This document shows positions 55,205 through 64,000 of a DNA stretch of 64,000 nt, one piece after another. The stretch comes from Methylobacter sp. Its GTDB lineage: Bacteria > Pseudomonadota > Gammaproteobacteria > Methylococcales > Methylomonadaceae. Both the position numbers and the translations under genes were made by a program. The stretch is taken from NCBI GenBank assembly GCA_030679035.1, contig JAUXTH010000050.1, positions 1 through 64,000 of the forward strand, given 5' to 3'. The notes under the pieces were generated by a model. The model made no database searches. It saw only the letters and a program-made list of their open reading frames with translations, and was not told the origin of the DNA. Each line of letters begins with the position of its first letter. Within the stretch, counting starts at the first letter, position 1.

Positions 55205-57001
55205 TCATTGTGTCGGCCTTCGCGCCTCGCGGAACCATACCCGGTATTTCTCCATTTTCGCGCGCTGTTCCGCCGGCGCGTGGCGGCGGCAGGTGGAATA
55301 TTCCTCCGTGCCCGGCTTCGCGCCCCAACGCATTTCGGCGCAGTCATTGGGATTATATGTCATTTCATAGGCTGGCTTCCGTGCCAGCACCTCGGCCACG
55401 GAAAGCTCCCACGGGCTGCCGTCCGTGCGCGTATAGCGGATGCTGCGTTCCTGGATGCGCATTGCATGGTACTGCTCAATTTCAGCCTTGGCCTGTTCGG
55501 GGTTCCTGCCGTTCATCACGAACAATTCGGGATGGCGCACGATCTTCTCGGGCAAGCCGTTCAGCACATTGATGGCGATGATCAGGCGCATGTCGCGGGA
55601 GGGCGTGGAGTAATCCTCCCAAGGGCCTATGGTCTGGAAAATCGCGGCGCCGCCAGGCATCGGGATGACGCTGCCGGGGTTTTTGCGGAAATACGCCTCG
55701 CCGTTTTCCACAGAGTTTACGCGGGTCTCGATTTGCTCGACCAATGCATCCAGCGTGGCTTCGTAAGCTTGCTTGGGTTCAAGGCCTTTGGGGTTGGCGA
55801 GCTTGGCCAGCCGGGCATAGAAATCGTCGGGGGAAAGTTGATCTTGCTCCAGGGAAAATGGGGCGAAGCTGGGCGTATCGATCAAGTCATCATTGGAGAG
55901 CGCCCGCAATCCGCCCGAGGCCGCGCGGGCCAAGGGGCGGAAAGCCTTGAAACCAGGCCCGGAGCCGGCGACGTTGGCGAACAGGAAAGTGCCTTCCCAG
56001 AACCGCTTGCGGGTGACCGAGTTGTCCGGCTGGGCATCGACGGCCAGCAAGATGCCGGGGCGGTCCGATGTCTGCGGCACCCATTCAACCAGCACCAGCA
56101 CATGGCCGTAGGGATCGGCATAGACCGTCCCCGGCCAGAGCGTCTCCCGGTTGAGAGGGACGGGATACAGATCCGTGGATTCGTCCTCAAGCCCGGTTCG
56201 CGCCGAGCCCGAATGGACGGCATCCGCCAACTGCCGACTGACATTCCTGAAGTCGGCCTGCGAGTTGATGCCGTGGGTGAATTCGGTCTTGACGATGGCC
56301 GCGCCGCAATGCGGAGGCGCGTTGGCCGAACCACGCCCGCAGGCGCGGAAAGCGATTGGCAGGCCGACCTTCCAGGCAAAATAAGCCCGCAAGGTGTAGG
56401 GCAAGTCGGCACAATCGGGAGTTAATGGCAGGCCTTTGTCTTCGTTGAGGCCGAGATGGTTGTGCAGGAAGTTGCCCTCGGTGTTGCGCAACACCGGCTC
56501 CAGGGAAGCGAAGCTGAGGTTTTCCTCGGGCGGCGCACCAAACAACTCTTCGAGCCATGCAGAATAAAAAGCTTCGGTCGCAAGTCCCCACGCTTTGGGT
56601 TTTTCCTGTGTGCCTGATCCGCCGATGGTGAGTGGATGGCAGGCGGTAAGCTTGCCATCCAGGTCGGCTACCACCCGGTAATCCCCGTTGTTGAGCCCAT
56701 CCAAAGCGGTGACCAAGCTCCAAGGCGGGCCGCCTCGGCGGTGGGATTGCAGGGGTATGCGCCGGCCTTGACTGTCGATCAGGGCCAGCTCCGACACGGG
56801 GCCGTCCGTGGACACGGCCATGATCTTGACCTGTTTATCTGCTTTGGGGTTGAGGGGCGAGATCCAGATATGCGTCTCGCCAGTTTCTTCGCATGAAAAA
56901 TCATCGGCCAGCGCCACCGAAATGCTGGCCCATGCCAGCAGGCAAGCGAGAAAATGGTGAAAGATTTTGACTAAGGTTGTCATGCTCGCGCGTTTGTTCA
57001 T
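55205..57001 (-). CDS. secreted protein with possible Cys-His-Asp triad
   Basis: 598 residues. Signal peptide with cleavage near VALADD, then a beta-rich N-terminal domain. A central region shows DCADLPYTLRAYFAWKVGLP (Cys197), YGHVLVLVEW (His300) and LLAVDAQPD (Asp322). This order and spacing resemble the papain/transglutaminase-like or NlpC fold. The C-terminal part is charged (AEQRAKMEKYRVWFREAR). Probably periplasmic. GC content is higher than in the neighbours, hinting at acquisition. The family is not recognised; the triad is inference. Confidence 0.7.
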   Translation of the reverse strand: MNKRASMTTLVKIFHHFLACLLAWASISVALADDFSCEETGETHIWISPLNPKADKQVKIMAVSTDGPVSELALIDSQGRRIPLQSHRRGGPPWSLVTALDGLNNGDYRVVADLDGKLTACHPLTIGGSGTQEKPKAWGLATEAFYSAWLEELFGAPPEENLSFASLEPVLRNTEGNFLHNHLGLNEDKGLPLTPDCADLPYTLRAYFAWKVGLPIAFRACGRGSANAPPHCGAAIVKTEFTHGINSQADFRNVSRQLADAVHSGSARTGLEDESTDLYPVPLNRETLWPGTVYADPYGHVLVLVEWVPQTSDRPGILLAVDAQPDNSVTRKRFWEGTFLFANVAGSGPGFKAFRPLARAASGGLRALSNDDLIDTPSFAPFSLEQDQLSPDDFYARLAKLANPKGLEPKQAYEATLDALVEQIETRVNSVENGEAYFRKNPGSVIPMPGGAAIFQTIGPWEDYSTPSRDMRLIIAINVLNGLPEKIVRHPELFVMNGRNPEQAKAEIEQYHAMRIQERSIRYTRTDGSPWELSVAEVLARKPAYEMTYNPNDCAEMRWGAKPGTEEYSTCRRHAPAEQRAKMEKYRVWFREARRPTQ

Positions 57002-57183
57002 TGATTACCTTTATAATTTGCTCGCCTTAACCGAACGCATTGGCAAAAGGCATCCAAAGAGTTGGTATGACAATGGTTATTTCCATACTAAATGTTAAAA
57101 ATGAAACGTGGCAAAACTAAACTGACCGTCTGGTTTTGGCGGAAAGCGGAAAATTATAGTTTCAGACATCGTCAGCAAAAAGT

Positions 57184-57849
57184 CTAAATTATTTCTTTGC
57201 CATGTCGGGTCAAATCTGATCGGACACAGTTTGGCGGCGCCCGATAGCGTTCCAAATCCTCCGGCGTATCCAAATCCCACTGTTCGCTCAATTCGTGATG
57301 GCGAAGTTTATAACGTTCGATACGGTTGCGGGTTTCACCAAGCACCTGCGCCGTTCCCCAAGGCATGTTATCGAAGAGTTCCGGGTGAGGGCGGTTGAGC
57401 CCGATTAGCACGTAGCCGCCGTCTTCTGCGGGAGCTAACACGACGTCATTTTCCTTATTCAAGGCGGTTAGCGCTTGCTCCAGATCCTGTTCGGTTAATG
57501 ACGGGCAATCGCAGCCCATTAATAAGGCGTGGGAGTAGTCGGCAAGCGCCGAGCGAAAAGCGTGGTGCATGCGTTCGCCTAAATCGGTTCCTTGTTGTTG
57601 CTTTAGAACTAACGGATAGGCGGCTTTCGATTCGCTAAAAAATACATGGTCGGTTGTTGGCGAGCACCAGAGTTGTACGGGGCATAAGTGGCTTTGCGTC
57701 GCCCGCTGGAGTGTTTTTGTGCTGAGTTCGATATGAAGCTCTGAGGCCTGTTCGGCGGTTAATTCCGGGATTAGGCGGGTTTTAACTTGGCCGGAAATCG
57801 GGGCTTTGCAGAAAATCATCAGGACGGCGTTGGGGTATTTGTAAGTCAT
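57184..57849 (-). CDS. TIGR04282-type glycosyltransferase (DUF2064)
   Basis: 221 residues from the ATG at 57849 (MTYKYPNAVLMIFCKAP). KAPISGQVKTRL, LLMGCDCPSL, APAEDGGYVLIGL: nucleotidyl/glycosyl transferase fold. In family databases it is linked to arsenosugar synthesis. Its partner TIGR04283 gene is two genes upstream. Confidence 0.88.
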   Translation of the reverse strand: MTYKYPNAVLMIFCKAPISGQVKTRLIPELTAEQASELHIELSTKTLQRATQSHLCPVQLWCSPTTDHVFFSESKAAYPLVLKQQQGTDLGERMHHAFRSALADYSHALLMGCDCPSLTEQDLEQALTALNKENDVVLAPAEDGGYVLIGLNRPHPELFDNMPWGTAQVLGETRNRIERYKLRHHELSEQWDLDTPEDLERYRAPPNCVRSDLTRHGKEII

Positions 57850-57908
57850 GATTGATAAGTTACGGGCGATTAATGGAGCGTTTTTACGCAAAAGTATTTA
57901 AACAACGC

Positions 57909-58117
57909 GTCATCCCGGCAGGGAATGCCGGGATCCAAAAGCCATGGATGGCAATGCCCAATTAGGCCAAAAGTCTCGCCACACGAGACCGATTTTTGAG
58001 TTGTTTTTTCCATACGTTCACTTTAGCACATCCCTGTGATCTCGGTAATTGCTCCTGCATTACTCTACCTTCTGCATCCATGCAGTCGTGGATCCCGTCA
58101 TTCCCTGCCGGGATGAC
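57909..58117. repeat. widely spaced inverted repeat (GTCATCCCGGCAGGGAA type)
   Basis: The left end (57909-57937) has GTCATCCCGGCAGGGAATGCCGGGATCCA. The right end (58089-58117) has TGGATCCCGTCATTCCCTGCCGGGATGAC. About 150 nt lie between, without a gene; this accounts for the 57850-58158 gap. Confidence 0.82.
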
Positions 58118-58158
58118 GATATTACGATTTATGCGGTATCTCTATGGGGGGGGCGTAT

Positions 58159-58950
58159 TCAGCGTTTCCGCAACGCCTTAAACGGCAGTAGTAATAATTG
58201 TATAAAGCCTAATTCATGCTGCTCACGGAAAGGGCTTAACCCGATAGCCATAGTCGTTTGCGACTGCTTGGGTTCGGCGACATAGGTTCTGCACAGTCTG
58301 TCCCAGCAGGAAATGGAAAAGCCGTAATTGCTGTCGGTTTCGGTCGGAAGGGTCGAGTGATGGATGCGGTGCATGTCCGGGGTGATGATCAGCCAGCGCA
58401 GTTTTTTATCGATCGCAGCAGGGATATTGATGTTGCTGTGGTTAAAGGTCGCCGCGCCGTTAAGGATGATTTCAAAAGCGATGACCGCCCACGGATTTGC
58501 GCCGATCAAGACAATGCACAGCACTTTGTACAGCATCGAAATCATGATCTCCAGCGGGTGAAAGCGCACGGCGGTGGTGGCATCGAACTCCAGGTCGGTG
58601 TGATGCACCTGATGCAAGCGCCAAAGCAGCGGCCATTTGTGCGAAACGATGTGCTGGCAGTAAATGGCAAAATCGAGGAATAATAAAGTCACGGTAATCG
58701 ACAGCCATTCGGGGGCGGGTACTTGATTTAGCAATCCGTAACCTTGGCCTGCGGCGGTTACGGCGCTCAGGTAGGCCATGCCGCCGATGGTCAAGCGCAT
58801 GATTGCGATGTTGAATACGGCGAGCCCCAGGTTAACCGGCCAGCGTTGCTTGCGGCTGATCTGCCGGGCTCTTCTGGGGCTGACATATTCCCAGCCAATC
58901 ATGATGCAGAAAATGCCCAGCGCGACGCTTAAACGGATTATGGTTTCCAA
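58159..58950 (-). CDS. sterol desaturase / fatty acid hydroxylase family protein
   Basis: About 263 residues, membrane-bound diiron enzyme. Histidine boxes: HIVSH, HQVHH and HRIHH, among four helices. The TTG at 58950 (LETIIRLSV) is the likely start, overlapping the glycosyltransferase stop at 58938; a longer start at 59064 would translate that gene in another frame. Such enzymes hydroxylate or desaturate lipids; substrate unknown. Confidence 0.88.
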   Translation of the reverse strand: METIIRLSVALGIFCIMIGWEYVSPRRARQISRKQRWPVNLGLAVFNIAIMRLTIGGMAYLSAVTAAGQGYGLLNQVPAPEWLSITVTLLFLDFAIYCQHIVSHKWPLLWRLHQVHHTDLEFDATTAVRFHPLEIMISMLYKVLCIVLIGANPWAVIAFEIILNGAATFNHSNINIPAAIDKKLRWLIITPDMHRIHHSTLPTETDSNYGFSISCWDRLCRTYVAEPKQSQTTMAIGLSPFREQHELGFIQLLLLPFKALRKR

Positions 58951-59618
58951 AACTGTCCCCTGGAATAAAGTGCGGCCAATAACTGCGGGTCTGCGCCAAA
59001 GAAGTAACGCAGGCGCAGACTCCACATCAGCAGTATAGTCCGGTAGATACCGTAGCGCTTCCATCTTCGCCCGGAGCTGGTGACTTTGGCGCTAAGGCAA
59101 ACCGGCGGACTGATTTTATTTAGCGCCTTACTCAAGGCGATGTCTTCCATCAAGGCAATTTCGGGATATTGCCCCGCTGCTGCAAACGCTTCTTTTGTGA
59201 CAAAAATGACTTGGTCGCCGGTGGCAATGCCGGTCAGGCGTGAACGCAGGTTCATCATCCAGGCGATGACTTTTAACATGAAATGATCGCCGCTTAATTG
59301 GATGTCGAAACGGCCCCATTGCTTGTAGTTGATGTGTTGTTCGATCAGCTGCAAGACGTGTTTGGGCAGGTGGGTATCGGCGTGCAGGAAGATCAACATA
59401 TCCCCGCTGGCATGGCTTGCGCCGAGGTTCATTTGCCGGGCGCGGCCTTTTTCCGAGCTGATGATTTTGTCTGCCAAAGCGGCGGGGACGACAGGCTGTC
59501 CGTCGGTGGCATCGACAATAATGATTTCGCAGTTGTCGCGTAAAGGCTGCAACGGGAACAAACACGAGGCTATGGTTTTTTGTTCATTCAGGGTTGGGAT
59601 GATGATCGAGAATTTCAT
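58938..59618 (-). CDS. TIGR04283-type glycosyltransferase family 2
   Basis: 226 residues from the ATG at 59618 (MKFSIIIPTLNEQ), preceded by GAGGTG. GT-A fold: IIIVDATDGQ, ISSEKGRARQMNLGA, LFLHADTHLP-type (LIFLHADTHLP), GDQVIFVTKEAF. Usually paired with TIGR04282. It is the first gene of a three-gene unit with the desaturase and TIGR04282 genes. Confidence 0.9.
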   Translation of the reverse strand: MKFSIIIPTLNEQKTIASCLFPLQPLRDNCEIIIVDATDGQPVVPAALADKIISSEKGRARQMNLGASHASGDMLIFLHADTHLPKHVLQLIEQHINYKQWGRFDIQLSGDHFMLKVIAWMMNLRSRLTGIATGDQVIFVTKEAFAAAGQYPEIALMEDIALSKALNKISPPVCLSAKVTSSGRRWKRYGIYRTILLMWSLRLRYFFGADPQLLAALYSRGQFWKP

Positions 59619-59759
59619 TGGAAGAATCACCTCGTTTGCGGTTCCCAAGCCCAATAGACTGTGAAAGTAAATCGTTTCACTAACCTCTTGGCAATAACTG
59701 CCTACATTCATGTAGGCAGCGCGCGTGAACTAACTTTCCGTATTGCCGGATTTATTTGT

Positions 59760-59800
59760 AAGGGCGAATTTTATTCGCCCAAGGCGATTGAAATCGCCCT
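59760..59800. terminator. tandem hairpins downstream of ispG
   Basis: GGGCGAATTTTATTCGCCC (59762-59780) and GGCGATTGAAATCGCC (59783-59798), both near-perfect. There is no T-run, but the position right after the ispG stop suggests transcript end or 3' protection. Confidence 0.6.
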
Positions 59801-59803
59801 ACA

Positions 59804-61027
59804 TTACGGCGCGTAATGCGTTTCAATATAGCGTTGCACGATTTCCTGAAATTCTTCGGCGATTCTATCGCCTTTCAGCGTAACCGTTTTTTCGCCGTCT
59901 TCGTAAACCGGCGCTACCGGGGATTCGCCGGTGCCGGGCAGGCTGATGCCGATATTGGCGTTTTTGCTTTCACCCGGCCCGTTGACCACGCAACCCATGA
60001 CCGCGACTTCCATGGCCTCAACGCCCGGATATTGGGTGCGCCAGACCGGCATTTGATCGCGTAAATAGCTTTGGATGTCCATCGCCAGTTTTTGGAAATA
60101 ATCGCTGGTGGTGCGGCCGCAACCGGGGCAGGAGATAACCATCGGCGTGAATGAACGAAAGCCCATGGTTTGCAGAATTTCCTGGCCGACAATCACTTCC
60201 TGGGTTCTGGATGCGCCGGGTTCCGGCGTCAGGGAAATGCGGATGGTGTCGCCGATGCCTTGCTGCATCAACACCGACAAGGCGGCAGCCGAAGAGACGA
60301 TGCCTTTGGAGCCCATGCCTGCTTCGGTCAATCCCAAATGCAACGCATAATCGCAACGGCTGGAAAGATCCTGATAGATATTGATCAATTCCTGCACATT
60401 GCTGATTTTGCAGGACAGGATGATTTTGTTTTTGCCCAGCCCAAGTTCCTCGGCTTTGGCGGCGCTTTCAAGCGCCGACAATACGATCGCTTTGCGGGTT
60501 ACGGCGGCCAAAGGCTCGGGTGTTTTCAGGCTTCTGTTTTCATCCAGCAAGCGGGTCAACACCGCTTGATCCAAGCTGCCGCCGTTGACGCCGATGCGTA
60601 CCGGTTTGTTGTACTGGCAGGCAAATTCAATCATTTGCTGGAATTGTGGGTCACGGCTTTTGCCGCGGCCTACGTTGCCTGGATTGATGCGGTATTTGTC
60701 CAGAGCCTGGGCGCAGTCCGGGTATTTTTCCAGCAGTTTATGGCCGTTAAAATGGAAGTCGCCGACGATCGGAGTCGAGTTACCTTTTTTATCCAACTGA
60801 TTGCGGATTTCGGCAACGGCTGCTGCCGCTTCCTCGGAGTTAACCGTGATGCGGACAAGCTCGGAACCGGCAGCGGCCAGTTCGATGATTTGGTTAACGG
60901 TTGCAGTAATGTTGGCGGTGTCGGTATTGGTCATCGACTGAACGACAATAGGAGCGCCGCCGCCGACTTTAACGTCGCCGACTAAAACTTGGTGGGTGAT
61001 TTTTCTAAGGCTAATGGACATATACAA
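59804..61027 (-). CDS. ispG: 4-hydroxy-3-methylbut-2-enyl diphosphate synthase
   Basis: 407 residues (start MYMSISLRK at 61027; ATG at 61021 also possible). [12 protein letters not shown], and the [4Fe-4S] cysteines in SCPGCGRT and [10 protein letters not shown]. It performs the penultimate step of the MEP isoprenoid pathway. Confidence 0.97.
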   Translation of the reverse strand: MYMSISLRKITHQVLVGDVKVGGGAPIVVQSMTNTDTANITATVNQIIELAAAGSELVRITVNSEEAAAAVAEIRNQLDKKGNSTPIVGDFHFNGHKLLEKYPDCAQALDKYRINPGNVGRGKSRDPQFQQMIEFACQYNKPVRIGVNGGSLDQAVLTRLLDENRSLKTPEPLAAVTRKAIVLSALESAAKAEELGLGKNKIILSCKISNVQELINIYQDLSSRCDYALHLGLTEAGMGSKGIVSSAAALSVLMQQGIGDTIRISLTPEPGASRTQEVIVGQEILQTMGFRSFTPMVISCPGCGRTTSDYFQKLAMDIQSYLRDQMPVWRTQYPGVEAMEVAVMGCVVNGPGESKNANIGISLPGTGESPVAPVYEDGEKTVTLKGDRIAEEFQEIVQRYIETHYAP

Positions 61028-61108
61028 AATCTTTTGAAAAAGGTTACAGTTATCTGGAAGAATGTTGTTAAATTATACGCCGATACAGGCCATTGAATAG
61101 AGTTTAGT

Positions 61109-61837
61109 GTGAGGATAAATTATTTTTCCGATATACATTTGGAGTTTGGAGCGCTGGAAGCGCCGGATAATGACGCCGACATTATTGTCGCGGCGGGCGA
61201 TATCGGCATCAATATGCAAGGCGTTGACTGGCTTAAAACACTGGATAAACCGGTTATTTATATTGCCGGTAATCACGAATTTTATGGACAGGAATATCAG
61301 CAAACGTTGCAGTCGATTCGTAAGCAATGCGCCGGCAGCAATGTGCATTTTCTTGAGAACGACTGTTTTGTATTTCAGGATGTGCGCTTTTTAGGCTGTA
61401 CGCTCTGGACCGATCTGTTTGCTGAAGGCGATCAAAAGGCAGCAGCTTTGGGCAAGGCTTTAAATGATTTCAGGCGAATTCAATTTGATAATAAGCCTTT
61501 TGATACTAAAAAGTTTAGCCGTTTGCATAAAGGTTCAAAGATTTGGCTGGAATTGCAATTAGACCAGCCGTTTTCAGGAAAAACGGTCGTCATAACTCAT
61601 CATGCGCCTTCTCAGTGGAGCTGGAATGAGTCGCCCCATGAGCTTAAGAAACTGGCCTATTGCAATGACCTGAAATCGCTGCTGCATGAATACGAGATTG
61701 CGGCCTGGTTCCATGGTCATGTGCACAGTCAGGCGGATTACCGTATAGCGGGCGCCAGGATATTATGCAATCCCAGAGGTTATTTCGGTGCAAAAGTTGT
61801 ACCCGATTTCGATAGGAACAGGACGGTTGATATTTAG
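61109..61837 (+). CDS. metallophosphoesterase
   Basis: 242 residues, GTG start. Motifs YFSDIHLEFG, VAAGDIG, AGNHEFYG, THHAPS and WFHGHVHSQ form the dimetal site of the calcineurin-like fold. Substrate unknown. Confidence 0.9.
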   Translation: MRINYFSDIHLEFGALEAPDNDADIIVAAGDIGINMQGVDWLKTLDKPVIYIAGNHEFYGQEYQQTLQSIRKQCAGSNVHFLENDCFVFQDVRFLGCTLWTDLFAEGDQKAAALGKALNDFRRIQFDNKPFDTKKFSRLHKGSKIWLELQLDQPFSGKTVVITHHAPSQWSWNESPHELKKLAYCNDLKSLLHEYEIAAWFHGHVHSQADYRIAGARILCNPRGYFGAKVVPDFDRNRTVDI

Positions 61838-61913
61838 ACTTGTGTCGGCTGTCGATTGGGAGTTAAAGGTAACTCCTCATTCCCAGAGGTATTGAATAAA
61901 ATAGCACGCAGAT

Positions 61914-61939
61914 GCCAAAAGTAGGCGCCTCCAGGCGAC
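61914..61939 (+). repeat. dispersed 26-bp repeat, copy 2
   Basis: Begins GCCAAAAGTAGGCGCCT and ends AGGCGAC; differs from copies 1 and 3 only in the hairpin loop (CC for CT). Confidence 0.82.
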
Positions 61940-62035
61940 ATGGATTTAACGGGTAAAATGGAGCTTTTATAAAGTCCGGTTTAGTGTAGCCATTTCAGTG
62001 CAGACTGCGTATGCCCGTTTTCCTCTTGCGGTGAC

Positions 62036-62065
62036 GCGGATTGAAGATTTTTATCTTCAATCCGC
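62036..62065. repeat. perfect 13-bp hairpin with TTTT loop
   Basis: GCGGATTGAAGAT / ATCTTCAATCCGC around TTTT. It lies between convergent genes and may terminate bidirectionally, but it lacks a T-run. Confidence 0.8.
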
Positions 62066-62164
62066 CCTCTACCGATCCCCTCTGCCAGTCTTTATAACGC
62101 CTATTACTGCTTACCTGTACAAAACAGGCAACTTAAGACAGTGACGCAGCGCGCGGAAGCGCTG

Positions 62165-62722
62165 CTAAAGCGGTAGTTGATCTTTTGATGACTCCGATGA
62201 TGGTTTTGAATTTGATTTCTCAGACTTAGACGAATCATCAATGCCGTCATAGCCAAACAGGCCGGTGATCATTTCCCACAGGGTTTTTTCAAGATCGCGC
62301 TTGGGCACTTCGACGGTGGTTTCATCCGATGCTTTAATGACCGGAACTTCGCTGGGTTTGAAATCGCCTTGCACGCCGATTAGCTGATCGTTTTCAAAGT
62401 ATAATGAAATTCTTTTTTGCAGCCTGTCGCCACCTTCAACTTGCGCCGAATAGAGGTAGTCCCAACGCTTCGGGTGAAAAGCATCAACCAGCATCGGTGA
62501 GCCCATGATGTACAGCACCTGGCGTTTGTTCATGTTGGGTCTGAGTTGGTCGATCATGGCTTGATCGACGATATTGCCTTGCTGGACATCCACGGTATAG
62601 ACGCCGGGCAGGTTGGTCAGAATGGTGGTGCACGAGGCGAGTGTCAGACTTGCTAAGACTGCAAGGATACAGAGGGTGAAGCGACTGTTGGATAGATTTA
62701 AAGCAAAAAGCGGCTTTCTCAT
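62165..62722 (-). CDS. bamE: outer membrane assembly lipoprotein BamE
   Basis: 185 residues. Lipobox LASC (Cys31), then [35 protein letters not shown] and the [11 protein letters not shown] strand, the SmpA/OmlA fold. The C-terminal tail (after [12 protein letters not shown]) is extended and Ser-rich. It is part of the BAM complex. Divergent from fur, as in many gammaproteobacteria. Confidence 0.94.
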   Translation of the reverse strand: MRKPLFALNLSNSRFTLCILAVLASLTLASCTTILTNLPGVYTVDVQQGNIVDQAMIDQLRPNMNKRQVLYIMGSPMLVDAFHPKRWDYLYSAQVEGGDRLQKRISLYFENDQLIGVQGDFKPSEVPVIKASDETTVEVPKRDLEKTLWEMITGLFGYDGIDDSSKSEKSNSKPSSESSKDQLPL

Positions 62723-62858
62723 TGGAGGCTGCGGGTATGTTGAAAATATAAAATCATACAGGATGTTAAAGGATTATCCTATAAAACTGTCATGCGCGGT
62801 CTGCTAAAAAAAGGCTACAATGGGCGCAGTTTTGTATAAAGCGCACAAGCGGAGATTG

Positions 62859-63278
62859 ATGTTGGAAACCCATGATTTAAGGAATGCAGGCCTGAAGGTG
62901 ACTTTGCCTAGGGTCAAGATTCTGCAAATTTTAGAAACGCAGGTTAATGATCGCCATTTAACCGCTGAACAAATTTATAAAATTCTGCTGAGCGAAGAGG
63001 AAGAAATCGGCTTGGCTACGGTTTATCGCGTGTTAACCCAGTTTGAGGCGGCGGGACTGGTGACCCGGCATCACTTTGAAGGCGGCAATTCTGTTTTTGA
63101 ACTGGATAAAGGTACTCATCACGATCACATTCTCTGCATGAACTGCGGCAAGGTCGATGAATTTACCGATGAGGTTATTGAGGCTCGGCAAAAAGAAATT
63201 GCAGCAAAACTGGGCTATGAATTGACCGACCACGGCCTTTATTTATACGGTTTTTGCTCTCAGTGCAGGAAATCCTGA
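62859..63278 (+). CDS. fur: ferric uptake regulator
   Basis: 139 residues from the ATG at 62859 (MLETHDLRNAGLKVTLPR), preceded by GGAGA; an in-frame ATG at 62820 is less likely. DNA-binding helix (AEQIYKILLSEEEEIGLATVYRVL), metal sites HHDHILCMNCGKVDEF and CSQC near the C-terminus. It represses iron uptake genes when iron is replete. Confidence 0.96.
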   Translation: MLETHDLRNAGLKVTLPRVKILQILETQVNDRHLTAEQIYKILLSEEEEIGLATVYRVLTQFEAAGLVTRHHFEGGNSVFELDKGTHHDHILCMNCGKVDEFTDEVIEARQKEIAAKLGYELTDHGLYLYGFCSQCRKS

Positions 63279-63320
63279 TGTATAACTACTCGGTGCCAGC
63301 GAATGCAATGGAACGCGGAT

Positions 63321-63346
63321 GCCAAAAGTAGGCGCCTCTAGGCGAC
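63321..63346 (+). repeat. dispersed 26-bp repeat, copy 3
   Basis: GCCAAAAGTAGGCGCCT to AGGCGAC, identical to the reverse complement of copy 1. It sits inside a degraded GGAACGCGGAT...ATCAGCGTTC inverted element. Confidence 0.82.
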
Positions 63347-63432
63347 GCAGATAATTATGATTAATTAAGATTTTTCTTTGAATTATCAGCGTTCTATTTT
63401 TGGTTTTTTAATTATTTAAAATTATAAGCTTC

Positions 63433-64000
63433 ATGTTTAAACCTCTCATTTTTTATATCGGCCTGCGTTATACGCGGGCCAAACGTCGAACTCAGTTCAT
63501 TTCTTTTATTACTTTAACATCCGTTTTAGGCATAGCTTTGGGCGTTACGGCGTTGATTGCGGTGTTGTCGGTGATGAACGGCTTTGAGGCCGAATTACGC
63601 GAACGGATACTCGGCATGACTTCGCATGCGACGGCCACCGGACGATACGGCCAGTTGGATAATTGGCAGGAGCTGGAGCGGAAATTAAAAAACTATCCGC
63701 ATGTGGAAGGCGCAGCACCTTTTATTAACGGACAGGTGATGATTAACGCCGACCGGCGCGTTAGCGGCACCATGCTGACCGGGATTTTGCCGGAATACGA
63801 ATCCAGGGTGTCGGAAGTTGCCGATAAGATGAAGGAGGGCAAGCTGTCCGATCTGGTTCCAGGCGAATACGGTATTGTTTTAGGCGTGGAGCTGGCCAAT
63901 TATTTGGGCGTGATCACCGGCGATAAAATCACCGTGATCAGTCCGCAGATTAATTCGACCCCGGCCGGTATTGTGCCGCGCATGAGGCGGTTTACCGTGG
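63433..64000 (+). CDS. lipoprotein-releasing ABC permease LolC/LolE (3' end outside window)
   Basis: At least 189 codons, open to the window end. MFKPLIFYIGLRYTRAK, the first helix (ISFITLTSVLGIALGVTALIAVLSV) and MNGFEAELRERILGM are typical of the LolC/E permeases that free lipoproteins from the inner membrane. LolC and LolE cannot be told apart here. Confidence 0.92.
   Translation, partial: MFKPLIFYIGLRYTRAKRRTQFISFITLTSVLGIALGVTALIAVLSVMNGFEAELRERILGMTSHATATGRYGQLDNWQELERKLKNYPHVEGAAPFINGQVMINADRRVSGTMLTGILPEYESRVSEVADKMKEGKLSDLVPGEYGIVLGVELANYLGVITGDKITVISPQINSTPAGIVPRMRRFTV

Larger units (their letters stand above)
61838..62164. other. convergent intergenic region with repeat and hairpins
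   Basis: No gene. A small stem GGAGTTA-AAGG-TAACTCC (61859-61876), a dispersed repeat (61914-61939) and a perfect 13-bp hairpin (62036-62065) lie between the converging metallophosphoesterase and bamE genes. Confidence 0.6.

Noticed and set aside
55208-56425. 405-codon frame opposite the secreted protein gene
   Set aside because: Mirror of a GC-rich gene; its protein has no sensible domain, whereas the minus-strand product has a signal peptide and motifs.
62723-62858. Fur-box autoregulation site between bamE and fur
   Set aside because: The AT-rich stretch has no convincing match to the 19-bp Fur consensus.

Overview
The window reads as the chromosome of a gammaproteobacterium, plausibly a methanotroph of the Methylococcales. 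The evidence is gene content: an ftsE-ftsX-rpoH block, a complete bioBFHCD operon with a BirA-type operator, an aa3 cytochrome oxidase operon, tusDC, bamE/fur, and many families of short palindromic (REP-like) intergenic repeats. No methane-oxidation gene is present, so the methanotroph assignment is inference from overall resemblance.

Layout. 1-1.5 kb: a NarL-type two-component pair (kinase cut by the window edge). 1.8-11.3 kb: remnant of an integrative/mobilizable element with a HerA/VirB4-like ATPase, a broken small ORF, a PH-domain membrane protein, a MOBH relaxase (TraI), a coupling protein (TraD) and a DUF4400 protein. A higBA toxin-antitoxin cassette between two ~115 bp direct repeats follows, then a 3' half of tRNA-Cys that looks like an attachment-site scar. 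No integrase or mating-pair genes are visible. 11.7-21.5 kb: a type I restriction-modification locus (hsdM-hsdS-RAYT transposase-fic-hsdR-DUF45 peptidase). REP hairpins have been read in frame into hsdM and the RAYT.

21.5-27 kb: comF divergent from bioBFHCD, with a BirA-box pair lying over the comF start. 27-30.6 kb: a diguanylate cyclase, an unknown lipoprotein and a bacteriohemerythrin. 30.8-42 kb: coxB-coxA-small protein-ctaG-coxC, a DUF2909 protein, SURF1 and a SCO-like protein. Then comes one 667-codon reading frame joining a complete heme A synthase (CtaA) to a complete FtsY NG GTPase, followed by ftsE, ftsX and rpoH. rpoH is preceded by a perfectly spaced CIRCE (HrcA operator). The CtaA-FtsY frame is the most striking object here: it joins terminal-oxidase cofactor synthesis to the SRP receptor.

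42-64 kb: housekeeping and small-metabolism genes. These include a SAM methyltransferase, a GGDEF protein, a fructosamine kinase, a YgjP-like peptidase, DUF3581, N-carbamoylputrescine amidase, a divergent mtaD/mtnA pair for methylthioadenosine salvage, cysZ, tusD-tusC, ettA and a ParE/Phd toxin-antitoxin pair. A secreted protein with a possible Cys-His-Asp triad, a glycosyltransferase/desaturase/glycosyltransferase cluster, ispG, a metallophosphoesterase, bamE/fur and the start of a lolC/E-type permease complete the window.
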